A stretch of DNA of 64,000 nt, taken from assembly GCF_041206865.1 (NCBI RefSeq), contig NZ_JBGEDP010000001.1, positions 4,092,001-4,156,000 on the forward strand, written 5' to 3'. The translations under genes and the position numbers were made by a program. Shown one piece after another: positions 1-8,534 of the stretch. The notes under the pieces are model-generated. The model saw only the letters and a list, made by a program, of their open reading frames with translations. It made no database searches and was not told the origin of the DNA. The stretch comes from Mycobacterium sp. HUMS_12744610. GTDB lineage: Bacteria; Actinomycetota; Actinomycetes; Mycobacteriales; Mycobacteriaceae. Within the stretch, counting starts at the first letter, position 1; each line of letters opens with the position of its first letter.

Positions 1-866
1 GTCAGACCCAGCACGACAAAGGCAACGATTTCGGCGAGACCGGCCAGGGCGGCGTGGAAGCGCTTGATCTCGGCCTTGTAGGGCGCTCGAGCGTCGCCGA
101 TCACGATGCCGGCGACGAACACGGCCAGGAACCCCGAGCCGTGCGCCAGCGTGGCGATGCCGTACAGCATCAGGCTGGATGCCAGCGTTCGCAGCGGGTA
201 GAGGCCTTCGCTCGGCAATGCCACGCGGCGCATGAAGACGAGCAGGGCACGGCCGCCGATCACCCCGACGGCCAGGCCGATCGCCATCTGCAGGATGAAC
301 TGGGCTCCCACGCCGGCGAACCCGGCCGCGCTGAGGGCACCGGCGGCGACCAGGCTCGTCATCAACGAGATGCCGACCGGATCGTTGGCGCCGGACTCGC
401 CCTCCAGGATGGTGCTGCTGCGCCCCCTGATCTCTCGTTTGCCCAGGACGGAGAAGACCACGGCCGGATCCGTGGGGGCCACCGCGGTCGCGACGAGCAC
501 CGCGGGGAACCAGCCGATTCCGCACGCGTAGTGCAGCATCAGCGCGGCGCCGGCGGCGGTCAGGGCGGTACCCAGGACGCCGACCGACAGGATCGGCGCG
601 ACTGCCGCCCGGAAACGGGCGGGCCCGATGTGCATTCCGCCGTCGAACAACACCAGCACCAGCGCGATGGTGATGACCCGCTCCACGATCCGCTCGGTCG
701 GCGGCTGCACCGCGGGCACGGCGCGCACCGCCACCGCCGCTCCGACCAGCACCAGCAGGGGCACCGGAATCTTGAACCGCTCGGTCAGGCGGTTCGCCAG
801 GACCGCGACCAAACCGATGGCGCTGGCGAACAGGACCATCAGCGCGTAACTGAGGGTCTCGTTCAC
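1..866 (-). CDS. Monovalent cation/proton antiporter, CPA1 type (partial, C-terminus outside window)
   Basis: Integral membrane exchanger expected to trade Na+ or K+ for H+ across the cytoplasmic membrane. The reverse strand encodes about 288 residues made almost wholly of hydrophobic helices, running off the left edge so the C-terminus is missing. Recognisable CPA1/NhaP features are the VATAVAPTDP stretch, which carries the conserved polar residues of helix 4-5, and LEGESGANDP, which holds the ion-binding ND pair. The start is placed at GTG 866, because no ATG or other GTG lies in frame before the hydrophobic N-terminus; the Shine-Dalgarno is weak. The downstream m5U methyltransferase is on the same strand but over 200 bp away. 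The exact ion specificity cannot be read from sequence. Confidence 0.85.
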   Translation of the reverse strand, partial: MNETLSYALMVLFASAIGLVAVLANRLTERFKIPVPLLVLVGAAVAVRAVPAVQPPTERIVERVITIALVLVLFDGGMHIGPARFRAAVAPILSVGVLGTALTAAGAALMLHYACGIGWFPAVLVATAVAPTDPAVVFSVLGKREIRGRSSTILEGESGANDPVGISLMTSLVAAGALSAAGFAGVGAQFILQMAIGLAVGVIGGRALLVFMRRVALPSEGLYPLRTLASSLMLYGIATLAHGSGFLAVFVAGIVIGDARAPYKAEIKRFHAALAGLAEIVAFVVLGL

Positions 867-1079
867 GACGGCGGCACTCGGAGACGGCCCGGGGAGCACC
901 GCATGGGCGATCGACCCGGCTCGACGGCCGGGGACCGTCCTATTGTGGTAAGCACCTGAGCCTTTCAGTCGGTCGACAAAGACGTCGCCGACCAGACTTC
1001 CCGGCACACCGCGAATGGAGTGTAGCCGCTCTCGGCTGGCACCCGCAGAGGCATTGCGCCTACCGGTTTCTCGTGCGCT

Positions 1080-2348
1080 TCACGGTCGCCGTCGCGCGCG
1101 GGTCAGCAGCGCAACGCATTCGGTGTGATGGGTCAGCGGAAACGCGTCGAACACCTTGAGCTTGTCCACCACATAGCCGTGCCCGCGGTACAGGCCGATG
1201 TCGCGCGCGAAAGACGCCGCCTCGCAACCGATGTGGACAACACACGGAACCCCGGCGGCGGCCAGCAGATCGATCACCTCGCGTCCGGCCCCCGCCCGCG
1301 GCGGATCCAGCACGGCCACGTCGGCGCCGGCGCGCTGCGACGCGAGCGCCCGTCGCACCGAGTCGGTGACCACGTTCACCTGCGGCAGGTCAGCCAGCGC
1401 CACCCGGGCGGCGCGCGTCGACGCGCGCGACGTGTCGACCGTCAGCACCCGCCCGGCGCGCCCCACCGCGTCCGCGAGCGCGGCGGCGAAGACCCCCGCA
1501 CCGCCGTAGAGGTCCCACACCGCCATGCCCGCCGCCGGCTGCGCCCACTCGGCGACCAGGCTCGTGTAGACGCGCGCCGCGTCGCGGTGGGCCTGCCAGA
1601 AGGCCGTCACGGGCACCCGCCAACTGCGCTCGCCCACCCGCTGCACCGCCTCGTAGCCGCCCTCCACGACCTTGGTGGCGATCCGCCCGCCCTGCCGCAC
1701 GGTGCGCACCACGTGGCGCCGGCCGTCGTCGTCGACGGCCACGTGCAGCTGCGCGGCCGGCGGCAGGTCGGCCCGGGTGACGTTCGCGGCGATCCCGTCC
1801 AGCATCCCGTGGGGCAGTTGCGCGCAGCGCAGGTCGGTCACCAGGGCGTCGCTGTGGTACCGGTGAAACCCGGGGCGCCGGTCCGGTCCCACCTCCAGCC
1901 GGACCCGGGTGCGCCACCCGGTCGGCCCGGAACCCGACAGCTGCTCGGCCCCCGCGTCCGCGCCGCTCCAGTCGAACCCGCCCAGCCGTTGCAACTGGTT
2001 GGCCACCACCTGAGCCTTGAGCACCCGGGCCGCCTCCGGGGTGGCGAACGCCAGATCGCAACACCCGGCACCGCCCACCCCGGCGATCGGGCACAGCGAG
2101 TCGGTGCGGTCCCGCGACGGCTCGATCACCTCGACAACCTCGGCGTGCCAATAGGATCCGCGGTCCGCGGTGACGCGCACCCGCACCCGTTCGCCGGGCA
2201 GCGCATACCGGACGAACACGACCCGGCCTTCATGGTGGGCCACGCAGCTGCCGCCGTTGGCGGGGGCGCCGGTGACCACCGTCAGCTCGGCCTCGGCCGG
2301 CGCCGCTGTCCCCGCCCGAGGCGGGTCGGGCCGCGGTCGTGTGCTCAA
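1080..2348 (-). CDS. TrmA/RumA-type RNA (uracil-C5)-methyltransferase
   Basis: SAM-dependent enzyme predicted to make 5-methyluridine in tRNA or rRNA; homologue of M. tuberculosis Rv2689c. The 422-residue protein has an N-terminal TRAM-like beta domain (about 10-70), a central insertion, and a C-terminal Rossmann methyltransferase domain with the SAM loop LYGGAGVFA. A DPPRAG motif follows it, then HIGCEAASFARD, which holds the expected catalytic cysteine. TTG 2348 is chosen as start because it overlaps the stop codon of the upstream permease gene (TTGA), implying translational coupling. The same frame stays open for another 1.8 kb through the permease gene, but that part has no protein character. 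The target RNA position is not determinable. Confidence 0.88.
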   Translation of the reverse strand: MSTRPRPDPPRAGTAAPAEAELTVVTGAPANGGSCVAHHEGRVVFVRYALPGERVRVRVTADRGSYWHAEVVEVIEPSRDRTDSLCPIAGVGGAGCCDLAFATPEAARVLKAQVVANQLQRLGGFDWSGADAGAEQLSGSGPTGWRTRVRLEVGPDRRPGFHRYHSDALVTDLRCAQLPHGMLDGIAANVTRADLPPAAQLHVAVDDDGRRHVVRTVRQGGRIATKVVEGGYEAVQRVGERSWRVPVTAFWQAHRDAARVYTSLVAEWAQPAAGMAVWDLYGGAGVFAAALADAVGRAGRVLTVDTSRASTRAARVALADLPQVNVVTDSVRRALASQRAGADVAVLDPPRAGAGREVIDLLAAAGVPCVVHIGCEAASFARDIGLYRGHGYVVDKLKVFDAFPLTHHTECVALLTRARRRP

Positions 2349-4339
2349 TCGAAAATTCCGCGACGGGCGTCGCCGGGCGCGGATTGCGGCTGCAGGTTGG
2401 AGAGCCGCTCCGACGAGGTCAACTGCCAGGGAACCGAGGTCACCATCACGCCGGGCATGAACAGCAGGCGGCCCTTGAGCCGCAACGCACTCTGGTTGTG
2501 CAGCAGCTGCTCCCACCAGCGTCCGACCACGTATTCGGGGATGAACACCGTCACCACGGTGCGCGGCGACTCCTTGCTGGCACGCTTGACGTAATCCAGC
2601 ACCGGGCGGGTGATCTCGCGATACGGGGAGGCGATGACCTTGAGCGGCACGCTGATCTCGCTCTGCTCCCACTGGTGCACCAGCTCCCGCGTCTCCGCGT
2701 CGTCGACGCTGACCGTGACGGCCTCCAGCGTGTCGGGCCGGGTGGCCCGCGCGTAGGCCAGCGCGCGCCGGGTCGGCAGGTGCAGCTTCGACACCAGCAC
2801 CACGGCGTGGTTGCGGCTGGGCAGGACGATCTCCTTCTCCTCCTCCGCGGCCTGCGCCAATTCCCGGTTGACGGTGTTGTAGTGCTTGCGGATGAGTTTC
2901 ATCACGACGAACAGCGCGCTCATCGCGACGATCGCGATCCAGGCGCCGGCAAGGAATTTCGTGATCAACACGATGAACAGGACCGTGCCCGTGGACAGCA
3001 GCCCGACGGTGTTGACGACCCGTGAGCGCATCATCGTGCGCCGCACCCGCGGGTCGGTCTCGGTGCGCAGCAACCGGGTCCAGTGCCGGACCATGCCGAT
3101 CTGACTGAGCGTGAACGAGATGAAGACCCCCACGATGTACAGCTGGATCAGCGCGGTGACCTCCGCCCGGAACGCGAGGATCGCCAGCAGCGCCGCCGCC
3201 GACAGGAAGAGGATGCCGTTGGAGAACGCCAACCGGTCTCCGCGGGTGTGCAACTGGCGGGGCAGGTAGCTGTGTTGCGCCAGGACGGAGCCCAGCACCG
3301 GGAACCCGTTGAACGCGGTGTTGGCCGCCAGCACCAGAATCAGCGCCGTCACCGTCGCGATCAGCAGGAACCCGATGTGGAAGCTGCCGAACACCGTCTC
3401 CGCCAGCTGCGTGACGAGGGTCTTCTGGTAGTAGTCCGGCGGGGTGCCGGTCAGCTGGGTCGCGGGGTCGTCGACGAGCTGGACCCCGATCTTCTGGGCC
3501 AGCACGATGATGCCCATCAGCAGCGTCACCGCGATCCCGCCCAGCATCAGCAGCGTCGTGGCGGCGTTGCGCGACTTGGGCTTCTGAAACGCCGGCACCC
3601 CGTTGCTGATCGCCTCGACACCGGTCAGCGCCGCACAGCCCGACGAGAACGACCGCGCCACCAGGAACGCGAACGCGAAACCGAGGACCGGGCCGTTCTC
3701 GGCGTGCATCTGAAACGCGGCGGATTCGGCGCGCAACGGATTGCCCAGCACGTAGATCCGGAACAGCCCCCAGCCGATCATGATGACGACCCCGAAGATG
3801 AACGCGTAGGTCGGGATGGCGAACGCCACCCCCGACTCGCGGATTCCGCGCAGGTTCAGCCCCATCACCAGCAGGATGGCCGCCACGCAGAACCACACCT
3901 TGTGTTCGGCCACGATCGGGATGGCCGAGCCGATGTTCGACATCGCCGACGCCGTCGAAACGGCAACGGTGAGAACGTAATCCACCATCAGTGCGCTGGC
4001 CACCGTGAGGCCGGCGTTGTCGCCGAGGTTGGTGGTGACGACCTCGAAGTCGCCGCCGCCGGAGGGGTAGGCGTGCACGTTCTGCCGGTAGCTGGCCACC
4101 ACCACCAGCATGACCGCGACGACCGCGAGCCCGATCCACGGCGTGAGCGAGTAGGCGGCCACGCCGGCCACCGAGAGCATCAGGAAGATCTCCTCGGGCG
4201 CATAAGCCACCGAGGACAGGGCGTCGGAGGCGAACACCGGCAGGGCGATGCGCTTGGGCAGCAGCGTGTGCGTCAGCCTGTCGCTGCGGAATGGTCGCCC
4301 GATCAGCAACCGGCGAGCGGCGGTGGAAAGTTTGGACAC
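2345..4339 (-). CDS. APC-superfamily amino acid/polyamine or potassium permease
   Basis: Conserved membrane transporter, homologue of M. tuberculosis Rv2690c. The 664-residue protein starts with a basic cytoplasmic segment, then about 12 transmembrane helices (roughly residues 35-480), and ends in a soluble domain of about 170 residues rich in charged residues. The motif FASDALSSVAYAPEE near residue 30 is characteristic of the DUF1529/KUP-like APC branch. GTG 4339 was chosen over upstream in-frame codons because the protein VSKLSTAARR aligns with the family N-terminus and the upstream extension is low-complexity. It is divergent from ceoB, with 132 bp between the starts, and its neighbour ceoB/ceoC encodes potassium-channel regulators. 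This makes K+ or an amino acid plausible as substrate, but that is inference. Confidence 0.87.
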   Translation of the reverse strand: MSKLSTAARRLLIGRPFRSDRLTHTLLPKRIALPVFASDALSSVAYAPEEIFLMLSVAGVAAYSLTPWIGLAVVAVMLVVVASYRQNVHAYPSGGGDFEVVTTNLGDNAGLTVASALMVDYVLTVAVSTASAMSNIGSAIPIVAEHKVWFCVAAILLVMGLNLRGIRESGVAFAIPTYAFIFGVVIMIGWGLFRIYVLGNPLRAESAAFQMHAENGPVLGFAFAFLVARSFSSGCAALTGVEAISNGVPAFQKPKSRNAATTLLMLGGIAVTLLMGIIVLAQKIGVQLVDDPATQLTGTPPDYYQKTLVTQLAETVFGSFHIGFLLIATVTALILVLAANTAFNGFPVLGSVLAQHSYLPRQLHTRGDRLAFSNGILFLSAAALLAILAFRAEVTALIQLYIVGVFISFTLSQIGMVRHWTRLLRTETDPRVRRTMMRSRVVNTVGLLSTGTVLFIVLITKFLAGAWIAIVAMSALFVVMKLIRKHYNTVNRELAQAAEEEKEIVLPSRNHAVVLVSKLHLPTRRALAYARATRPDTLEAVTVSVDDAETRELVHQWEQSEISVPLKVIASPYREITRPVLDYVKRASKESPRTVVTVFIPEYVVGRWWEQLLHNQSALRLKGRLLFMPGVMVTSVPWQLTSSERLSNLQPQSAPGDARRGIFD

Positions 4340-4471
4340 GAGAGCCAAGAGTAAGCCCACCCCGGCTTGCCGGTAGCGTTCTCCAGGCGAGAATGTTCTG
4401 GACCGAAATCGGCTGGCCACACGAGGTTGCCGACAGATGAACACCAGCGGGACCAGCCGGGAGGACTCCAA

Positions 4472-5155
4472 GTGCGGGTGGTAGTGATGGGGTGCGGCCG
4501 GGTGGGTTCGTCGGTCGCCGACGGGCTATCCCGGATCGGCCACGAAGTCGCGGTCATCGACCGCGACAGCACTGCATTCAACCGGCTCAGCCCGGAGTTC
4601 GCCGGCGAGCGGGTGCTGGGCCAGGGTTTCGACCGCGATGTGCTGCTGCGGGCGGGCATCGAGGAGGCGGAGGCGTTCGCCGCGGTGTCCTCCGGCGACA
4701 ACTCCAACATCATCTCGGCGCGGCTGGCGCGCGAGACGTTCGGCGTCCAGCGCGTCGTCGCCCGCATCTACGATGCCAAGCGCGCCGAGGTCTACGAGCG
4801 CCTCGGGATACCCACGATCGCCACCGTGCCCTGGACCACCGATCGGCTGCTCAACGCGCTGCTGCGCGACACCGAGACCGCCAAGTGGCGCGACCCGACC
4901 GGCACGGTCGTCGTCACCGAGGTCGTCCTGCACGAGGAGTGGATGGGCCATCGGATCACCGATCTCGAGCAGGCCACCGGCGCCCGCGTCGCGTTCCTGA
5001 TCCGGTTCGGGGCGGGGGTGTTGCCGGAGCCGAAAACGGTCATCCAGGCCGGGGATCAGGTCTATGTCGCCGCGATCTCCGGTCGTGCCGCCGAGGCGGT
5101 GGCCATCGGGGCGCTGCCGCCGAGCGAGGATCTCGAGTCGGGACCGGGCCGGTGA
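4472..5155 (+). CDS. ceoB: TrkA-family potassium uptake regulatory protein CeoB
   Basis: Cytoplasmic RCK protein that binds nucleotide and gates a Trk-type K+ uptake system. The 227 residues contain an N-terminal Rossmann RCK_N domain beginning VVVMGCGRVG, with the acidic VIDRD at the end of strand 2. A TrkA_C domain occupies roughly residues 140-220. GTG 4472 is preferred to the upstream ATG because GGGAGGA lies 6 bases before it and the length equals that of M. tuberculosis CeoB. The gene is followed 64 bp downstream by its paralogue ceoC, and the two probably form an operon. No channel subunit (TrkH) gene is seen in the window. Confidence 0.93.
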   Translation: MRVVVMGCGRVGSSVADGLSRIGHEVAVIDRDSTAFNRLSPEFAGERVLGQGFDRDVLLRAGIEEAEAFAAVSSGDNSNIISARLARETFGVQRVVARIYDAKRAEVYERLGIPTIATVPWTTDRLLNALLRDTETAKWRDPTGTVVVTEVVLHEEWMGHRITDLEQATGARVAFLIRFGAGVLPEPKTVIQAGDQVYVAAISGRAAEAVAIGALPPSEDLESGPGR

Positions 5156-5219
5156 AGCGGAAAGAGCCGACCGGCGGGGCTGTGGGGGTACCACCCGCTT
5201 GCGGGGGAGAGTGGGCCAG

Positions 5220-6017
5220 ATGAGGGTAGCTGTCGCCGGGGCCGGAGCGGTCGGTCGTTCGGTCACGCGGGAACTGGTCGGGAACGACCACGAGGTGACC
5301 CTGATCGAGCGCAACCCCGACCACGTCGACGTGGACGCCATCCCGGCCGCGCACTGGCGCCTCGGCGACGCCTGCGAACTGAGCCTGCTGGAATCGGTGC
5401 ACCTCGAGGACTTCGACGTGGTCGTCGCCGCGACCGGCGACGACAAGGCCAACGTCGTGCTCAGCCTGCTGGCCAAGACCGAGTTCGCGGTGCCGCGGGT
5501 CGTGGCGCGGGTCAACGATCCACGCAACGAATGGCTGTTCACCGACGCCTGGGGGGTGGATGTCGCGGTGTCGACGCCACGCATGCTGGCGTCGCTGATC
5601 GAGGAGGCCGTCGCCGTCGGCGACCTGGTGCGGCTCATGGAGTTCCGCCGGGGTCAGGCCAACCTGGTCGAGATCACCCTGCCCGACGACACGCCGTGGG
5701 GCGGCAAGCCGGTACGCAAGCTGCAACTGCCCCGGGACGCCGCCCTGGTCACCATCCTGCGCGGTCCGCGCGTGATCGTCCCGGAGGCCGACGAACCACT
5801 GGAGGGTGGCGACGAGTTGCTGTTCGTCGCGGTTACCGAGGTCGAAGAGGAGCTGCGCGCACTGCTGCTGCCGAGCACTGCGCCGGCCGAGCCGGGGGAA
5901 GCGGCGCCGGCGGGCGTGTCATTCCATCTGTGTAAGTCCGGGGTGGTCCATCATCGGACCGCCGTTGGGCGGACAGAAGGAGTGTTTTGTGACCAAGACC
6001 ATGCAGATGCCGGCTGA
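5220..6017 (+). CDS. ceoC: TrkA-family potassium uptake regulatory protein CeoC with an IS-derived C-terminal tail
   Basis: Second RCK protein of the CeoB/CeoC pair that regulates Trk K+ uptake. Residues 1-220 are normal: Rossmann motif VAVAGAGAVG, an RCK_N domain, and a TrkA_C domain ending LFVAVTEVEEELRALLLPS. M. tuberculosis CeoC ends at about residue 220, whereas this frame stays open to residue 265. The last approximately 29 residues (from codon 237) are translated from the left end of the inserted IS element, and the frame overlaps the transposase start by 29 bp. Whether the chimeric tail affects folding is unknown; the TrkA_C domain itself looks complete. The start ATG 5220 directly precedes MRVAVAGAGA. 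Confidence 0.88.
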   Translation: MRVAVAGAGAVGRSVTRELVGNDHEVTLIERNPDHVDVDAIPAAHWRLGDACELSLLESVHLEDFDVVVAATGDDKANVVLSLLAKTEFAVPRVVARVNDPRNEWLFTDAWGVDVAVSTPRMLASLIEEAVAVGDLVRLMEFRRGQANLVEITLPDDTPWGGKPVRKLQLPRDAALVTILRGPRVIVPEADEPLEGGDELLFVAVTEVEEELRALLLPSTAPAEPGEAAPAGVSFHLCKSGVVHHRTAVGRTEGVFCDQDHADAG

Positions 6018-7314
6018 GGAGACGACCGCGGCGCGGCGGCTGGCCGAGATGTTCACCGAAGAGACGCTGGACTCGTTGATTAAGGATGCGGTGAAGACCG
6101 GGACCCCGATCGACGGCGCGGACGGTTTGCTGAACCAGCTGACTAAGGCCGTGCTGGAGCGGGCGCTGAATGCGGAGCTAACCCACCATCTGGGCTATGA
6201 GGCCGGCGATCCGGCCGGACGCGGATCGGGAAATTCGCGCAACGGCACCACGCCGAAAACGGTGACCACCGTCAACGGCCCGGTGCAGATCGATGCGCCG
6301 CGTGATCGCAACGGCTCGTTTGAGCCGGCGATTGTGCCGAAGAAGACCCGCCGGCTCAACAACATCAATTCGGTGGTGTTGTCGCTGTATTCACGGGGAA
6401 TGACCACCCGCGATATCGAAGCCCACCTGCAGGAGGTCTATGGGGCGTCGGTGTCGCGGGAGTTGATCTCCAATATCACCGAGGTGGTGGTCGATGAGAT
6501 CAAGGCCTGGCAGGCCCGCCCGCTCGATGAGGTCTACCCGATCCTCTACATCGATGGGCTGCGGCTGCGGATCGGCGACAACGGGGTCATCACCACCAAG
6601 GTCGCCTATTTGGCCATTGGCGTGGATCTGGAGGGCCGCAAACACGCCTTGGGCTGCTGGATCCAGGACTCCGAGGGGGCGAAGTTCTGGCAGAAGGTCG
6701 TCATCGACCTGCGCAACCGCGGGGTGCGCGACATCCTCATCGCCTGCTGCGACGGGCTGACCGGTCTGCCTGATGCGATCCGCTCGATCTATCCCGATAC
6801 CGTGGTGCAGACCTGCGTCGTGCACGTCATTAGGAATGCGATGCGCTTCGTGTCTTATAAGGACCGCAAGAAGGTCGCCACCGCGATGCGGGCGATCTAC
6901 AGTGCGCCGACCGTCGATGGAGCCGAACTCGCACTCAAGGAGTTCGACCAGCAATTCGGCGCCCAATATCCGGGTGCAATTGACGTGTGGCACAACGCCT
7001 GGGGGGAATTCGTTCCGTTCCTGGACTATCCGGTGGAGTTGCGCAAGATCGTCTACACCACCAATGCGATCGAGTCGATCAACTTCCAGTTGCGCAAGAT
7101 CACCAAGAACCGTGGTCATTTCACGGACAAGGACGCCGCGATGAAGTTGCTGTACCTCGGGCTGCGCAACATCTCCAGCGAGAGAGGAGGCTATTCGGGT
7201 ACTGGAACGCACAACTGGACTGTGGCGCTCAACACACTCGCCAGACTATTCCCTGGGCGAATCCCATTGTGCTAGAATACAACTCGTAGTCAAATCACCT
7301 CTGACTTACACAGA
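5927..7314. mobile_element. IS256-family insertion sequence
   Basis: An element of about 1.39 kb bounded by inverted ends: TCTGTGTAAGTC at 5927-5938 and its exact complement GACTTACACAGA at 7303-7314. Weaker pairing continues inward. It holds one transposase gene on the + strand. It lies between the end of ceoC and the stop codon of the convergent DUF3159 gene and has removed or displaced the native ceoC stop. I could not find an 8-9 bp target duplication in the flanks, so the exact ends could shift by a few bases, or the duplication may have decayed. The IS copy is complete enough to be active. Confidence 0.85.
5989..7275 (+). CDS. IS256-family transposase
   Basis: DDE transposase of the mutator superfamily, 428 residues, close to the usual length of 400-420. 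The catalytic acids fit IYIDGLRLR (first Asp, about residue 187), IACCDGLTG (second Asp, about 255) and YTTNAIESINFQLRK (Glu, about 360). The family signature with the conserved CVVHVIRNAM lies between the second Asp and the Glu. GTG 5989 is chosen because AGAAGGAG precedes it by 6 bases. The gene starts inside the ceoC reading frame extension, so transcription from ceoB-ceoC could feed it. Codon use contains more AT-ending codons than flanking genes, consistent with a mobile origin. No frameshift or stop is seen. Confidence 0.93.
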   Translation: MTKTMQMPAEETTAARRLAEMFTEETLDSLIKDAVKTGTPIDGADGLLNQLTKAVLERALNAELTHHLGYEAGDPAGRGSGNSRNGTTPKTVTTVNGPVQIDAPRDRNGSFEPAIVPKKTRRLNNINSVVLSLYSRGMTTRDIEAHLQEVYGASVSRELISNITEVVVDEIKAWQARPLDEVYPILYIDGLRLRIGDNGVITTKVAYLAIGVDLEGRKHALGCWIQDSEGAKFWQKVVIDLRNRGVRDILIACCDGLTGLPDAIRSIYPDTVVQTCVVHVIRNAMRFVSYKDRKKVATAMRAIYSAPTVDGAELALKEFDQQFGAQYPGAIDVWHNAWGEFVPFLDYPVELRKIVYTTNAIESINFQLRKITKNRGHFTDKDAAMKLLYLGLRNISSERGGYSGTGTHNWTVALNTLARLFPGRIPLC

Positions 7315-7340
7315 AATCGTGACAGGCTCGCGCCGGCCGG

Positions 7341-8039
7341 CTAGTCCACGCCGCGGGCGCCGGCCTCGTTGACCGCGGCGATCGCGCGCTGGGCCGACCG
7401 GTAGGCCGAATAGGTGACCAGCGCGGCCATCGCGGTCAACGGCCAGCCCATCGCGATGCGGGCGACCCCCAGCCAACCGGTCTGGTCGGCCTCGTAGAGG
7501 TGTCGCTGCACGACGAACCGGGCGCCGAACACCAGCACCCAGCACAGGGACGCGACGTCGAAGGCGTACACCGCGCGGGGCACGCCGCGCCAGGTGTGCT
7601 CGCGCCCGCCAGCCCAGCTGGCCAGGTAGCCGACCAGCGGCCGGCGCACCAGCACCGACACCGAGAAAACGATCGCCCACAGCAACGACATCCAGATGCC
7701 CAGCAGGAAGTAGCCCTTGGACTCCCCCATGACGTAGGCGATCAGCGCACACACGACGACGCCACCGAACCCGGAGACCGCCGGCTGCATGGATTCCCGC
7801 CTGGCGAGCCGCCACAGCAGCACCAGCGCGGACACCCCCAGCGCGGACCCGACCGCGGCCAGCAGCCCGAACAGGTTGGAGGCGAACACGAAGGTGACCA
7901 CGGGCAGCGACGAGTAGACGACGCCGCTGACCCCGCCCAGCTGCGCCAGCAGGCGTTCGGCGCCGGTGCGCCCGGTGACGATGCCACCGCAGTCCGTCGG
8001 GCCGATCGGAGCGGCCCCCCCGTCGTCGGAGACGGTCAC
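7341..8039 (-). CDS. DUF3159 family membrane protein (Rv2693c homologue)
   Basis: Conserved actinobacterial membrane protein of unknown function, 232 residues with about six hydrophobic helices. Examples are the segments around VVYSSLPVVTFVFASNLFGL and VSALVLLWRLARR. A short cytoplasmic N-terminus and a GRPL-type loop near residue 130 are visible. GTG 8039 overlaps the TGA of the upstream OB-fold gene (GTGA), so the two are co-translated and share the stress promoter upstream of that gene. Its 3' end now abuts the IS256 element, 26 bp away, and appears undamaged. Function is unknown. The pairing with a stress-promoter-driven OB-fold gene suggests an envelope-stress role only by context. Confidence 0.85.
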   Translation of the reverse strand: MTVSDDGGAAPIGPTDCGGIVTGRTGAERLLAQLGGVSGVVYSSLPVVTFVFASNLFGLLAAVGSALGVSALVLLWRLARRESMQPAVSGFGGVVVCALIAYVMGESKGYFLLGIWMSLLWAIVFSVSVLVRRPLVGYLASWAGGREHTWRGVPRAVYAFDVASLCWVLVFGARFVVQRHLYEADQTGWLGVARIAMGWPLTAMAALVTYSAYRSAQRAIAAVNEAGARGVD

Positions 8040-8404
8040 CGCTGAATTTCGTAGTGCGGGTTGTAGATCGCCTTGGCGCCGTTCTCGAGCTTGCCCACCC
8101 GGCCGCGCACCCGCAGCGTGCGGCCCGAGTCGATGCCGGGAATGCGGCGCTGACCCAACCACACGAGGGTGACGGTGTCGGTGCCGTCGAACAACTCGGC
8201 GCGAACGCCGCCCGAGCACCCCTTGCCGTTGGTCTCCACGCTGCGCAGCGTGCCGACCATGGTGACCTCCTGGCCGCGCTCGCAATCGATCGCCCGCTGC
8301 GCGCCGGTGCTCGTCACTTCGTCGGACAACTCCTCGGAGTCGCGTTGCTCCGGGTGCTCCGTCAACCGACGGGTGAGCCGGCGCAGATACCCTTGCGCCC
8401 CCAT
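8036..8404 (-). CDS. OB-fold nucleic acid-binding domain protein (Rv2694c homologue)
   Basis: Small 122-residue protein whose second half has an OB-fold pattern of the type found in single-strand nucleic acid binding modules: VTMVGTLRSV, then LFDGTDTVTLVWLG, then LRVRGRVGK. ATG 8404 is supported by AGGAG five bases upstream and by equality with the 122-residue M. tuberculosis protein. An earlier ATG at 8419 has no such site. It is first gene of a two-gene unit with the DUF3159 membrane protein. The upstream region has a SigE-type promoter, which would make the pair stress inducible. The ligand is not known. Confidence 0.87.
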   Translation of the reverse strand: MGAQGYLRRLTRRLTEHPEQRDSEELSDEVTSTGAQRAIDCERGQEVTMVGTLRSVETNGKGCSGGVRAELFDGTDTVTLVWLGQRRIPGIDSGRTLRVRGRVGKLENGAKAIYNPHYEIQR

Positions 8405-8444
8405 GGCCACTCCTGACAATGCTGATGGCGCTTTCCGTTATGCC

Positions 8445-8472
8445 AACGGACACCTTAGAGCTCTTGGTTCCC
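8445..8472 (-). promoter_or_regulatory. SigE/ECF-type promoter of the OB-fold/DUF3159 pair
   Basis: On the minus strand GGGAAC (8472-8467) is followed by an 18-base spacer and CGTTG (8448-8444). This matches the mycobacterial SigE consensus GGRMC-N18/19-GTTG and has the same spacing as the promoter before clgR in this window. Transcription would start near 8438, about 34 bases before the ATG at 8404. Confidence 0.72.
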
Positions 8473-8534
8473 GCGCGCCAACCGGGCCAAACCTCGTGTT
8501 GGAGCGGACGGCAGGGCCGGGCACTATCGGAGAG

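Noticed and set aside
54..959. Long forward ORF antisense to the antiporter
   Set aside because: Low-complexity His/Arg/Gln-rich translation with no family match or ribosome site; it is the antisense shadow of the antiporter.
2349..4139. Open frame on the minus strand continuing upstream of the TrmA-like gene for about 600 codons
   Set aside because: It lies entirely within the APC permease gene in another frame, with Arg/Gly-rich composition typical of shadow frames. TTG 2348, overlapping the permease stop, is the likely start.
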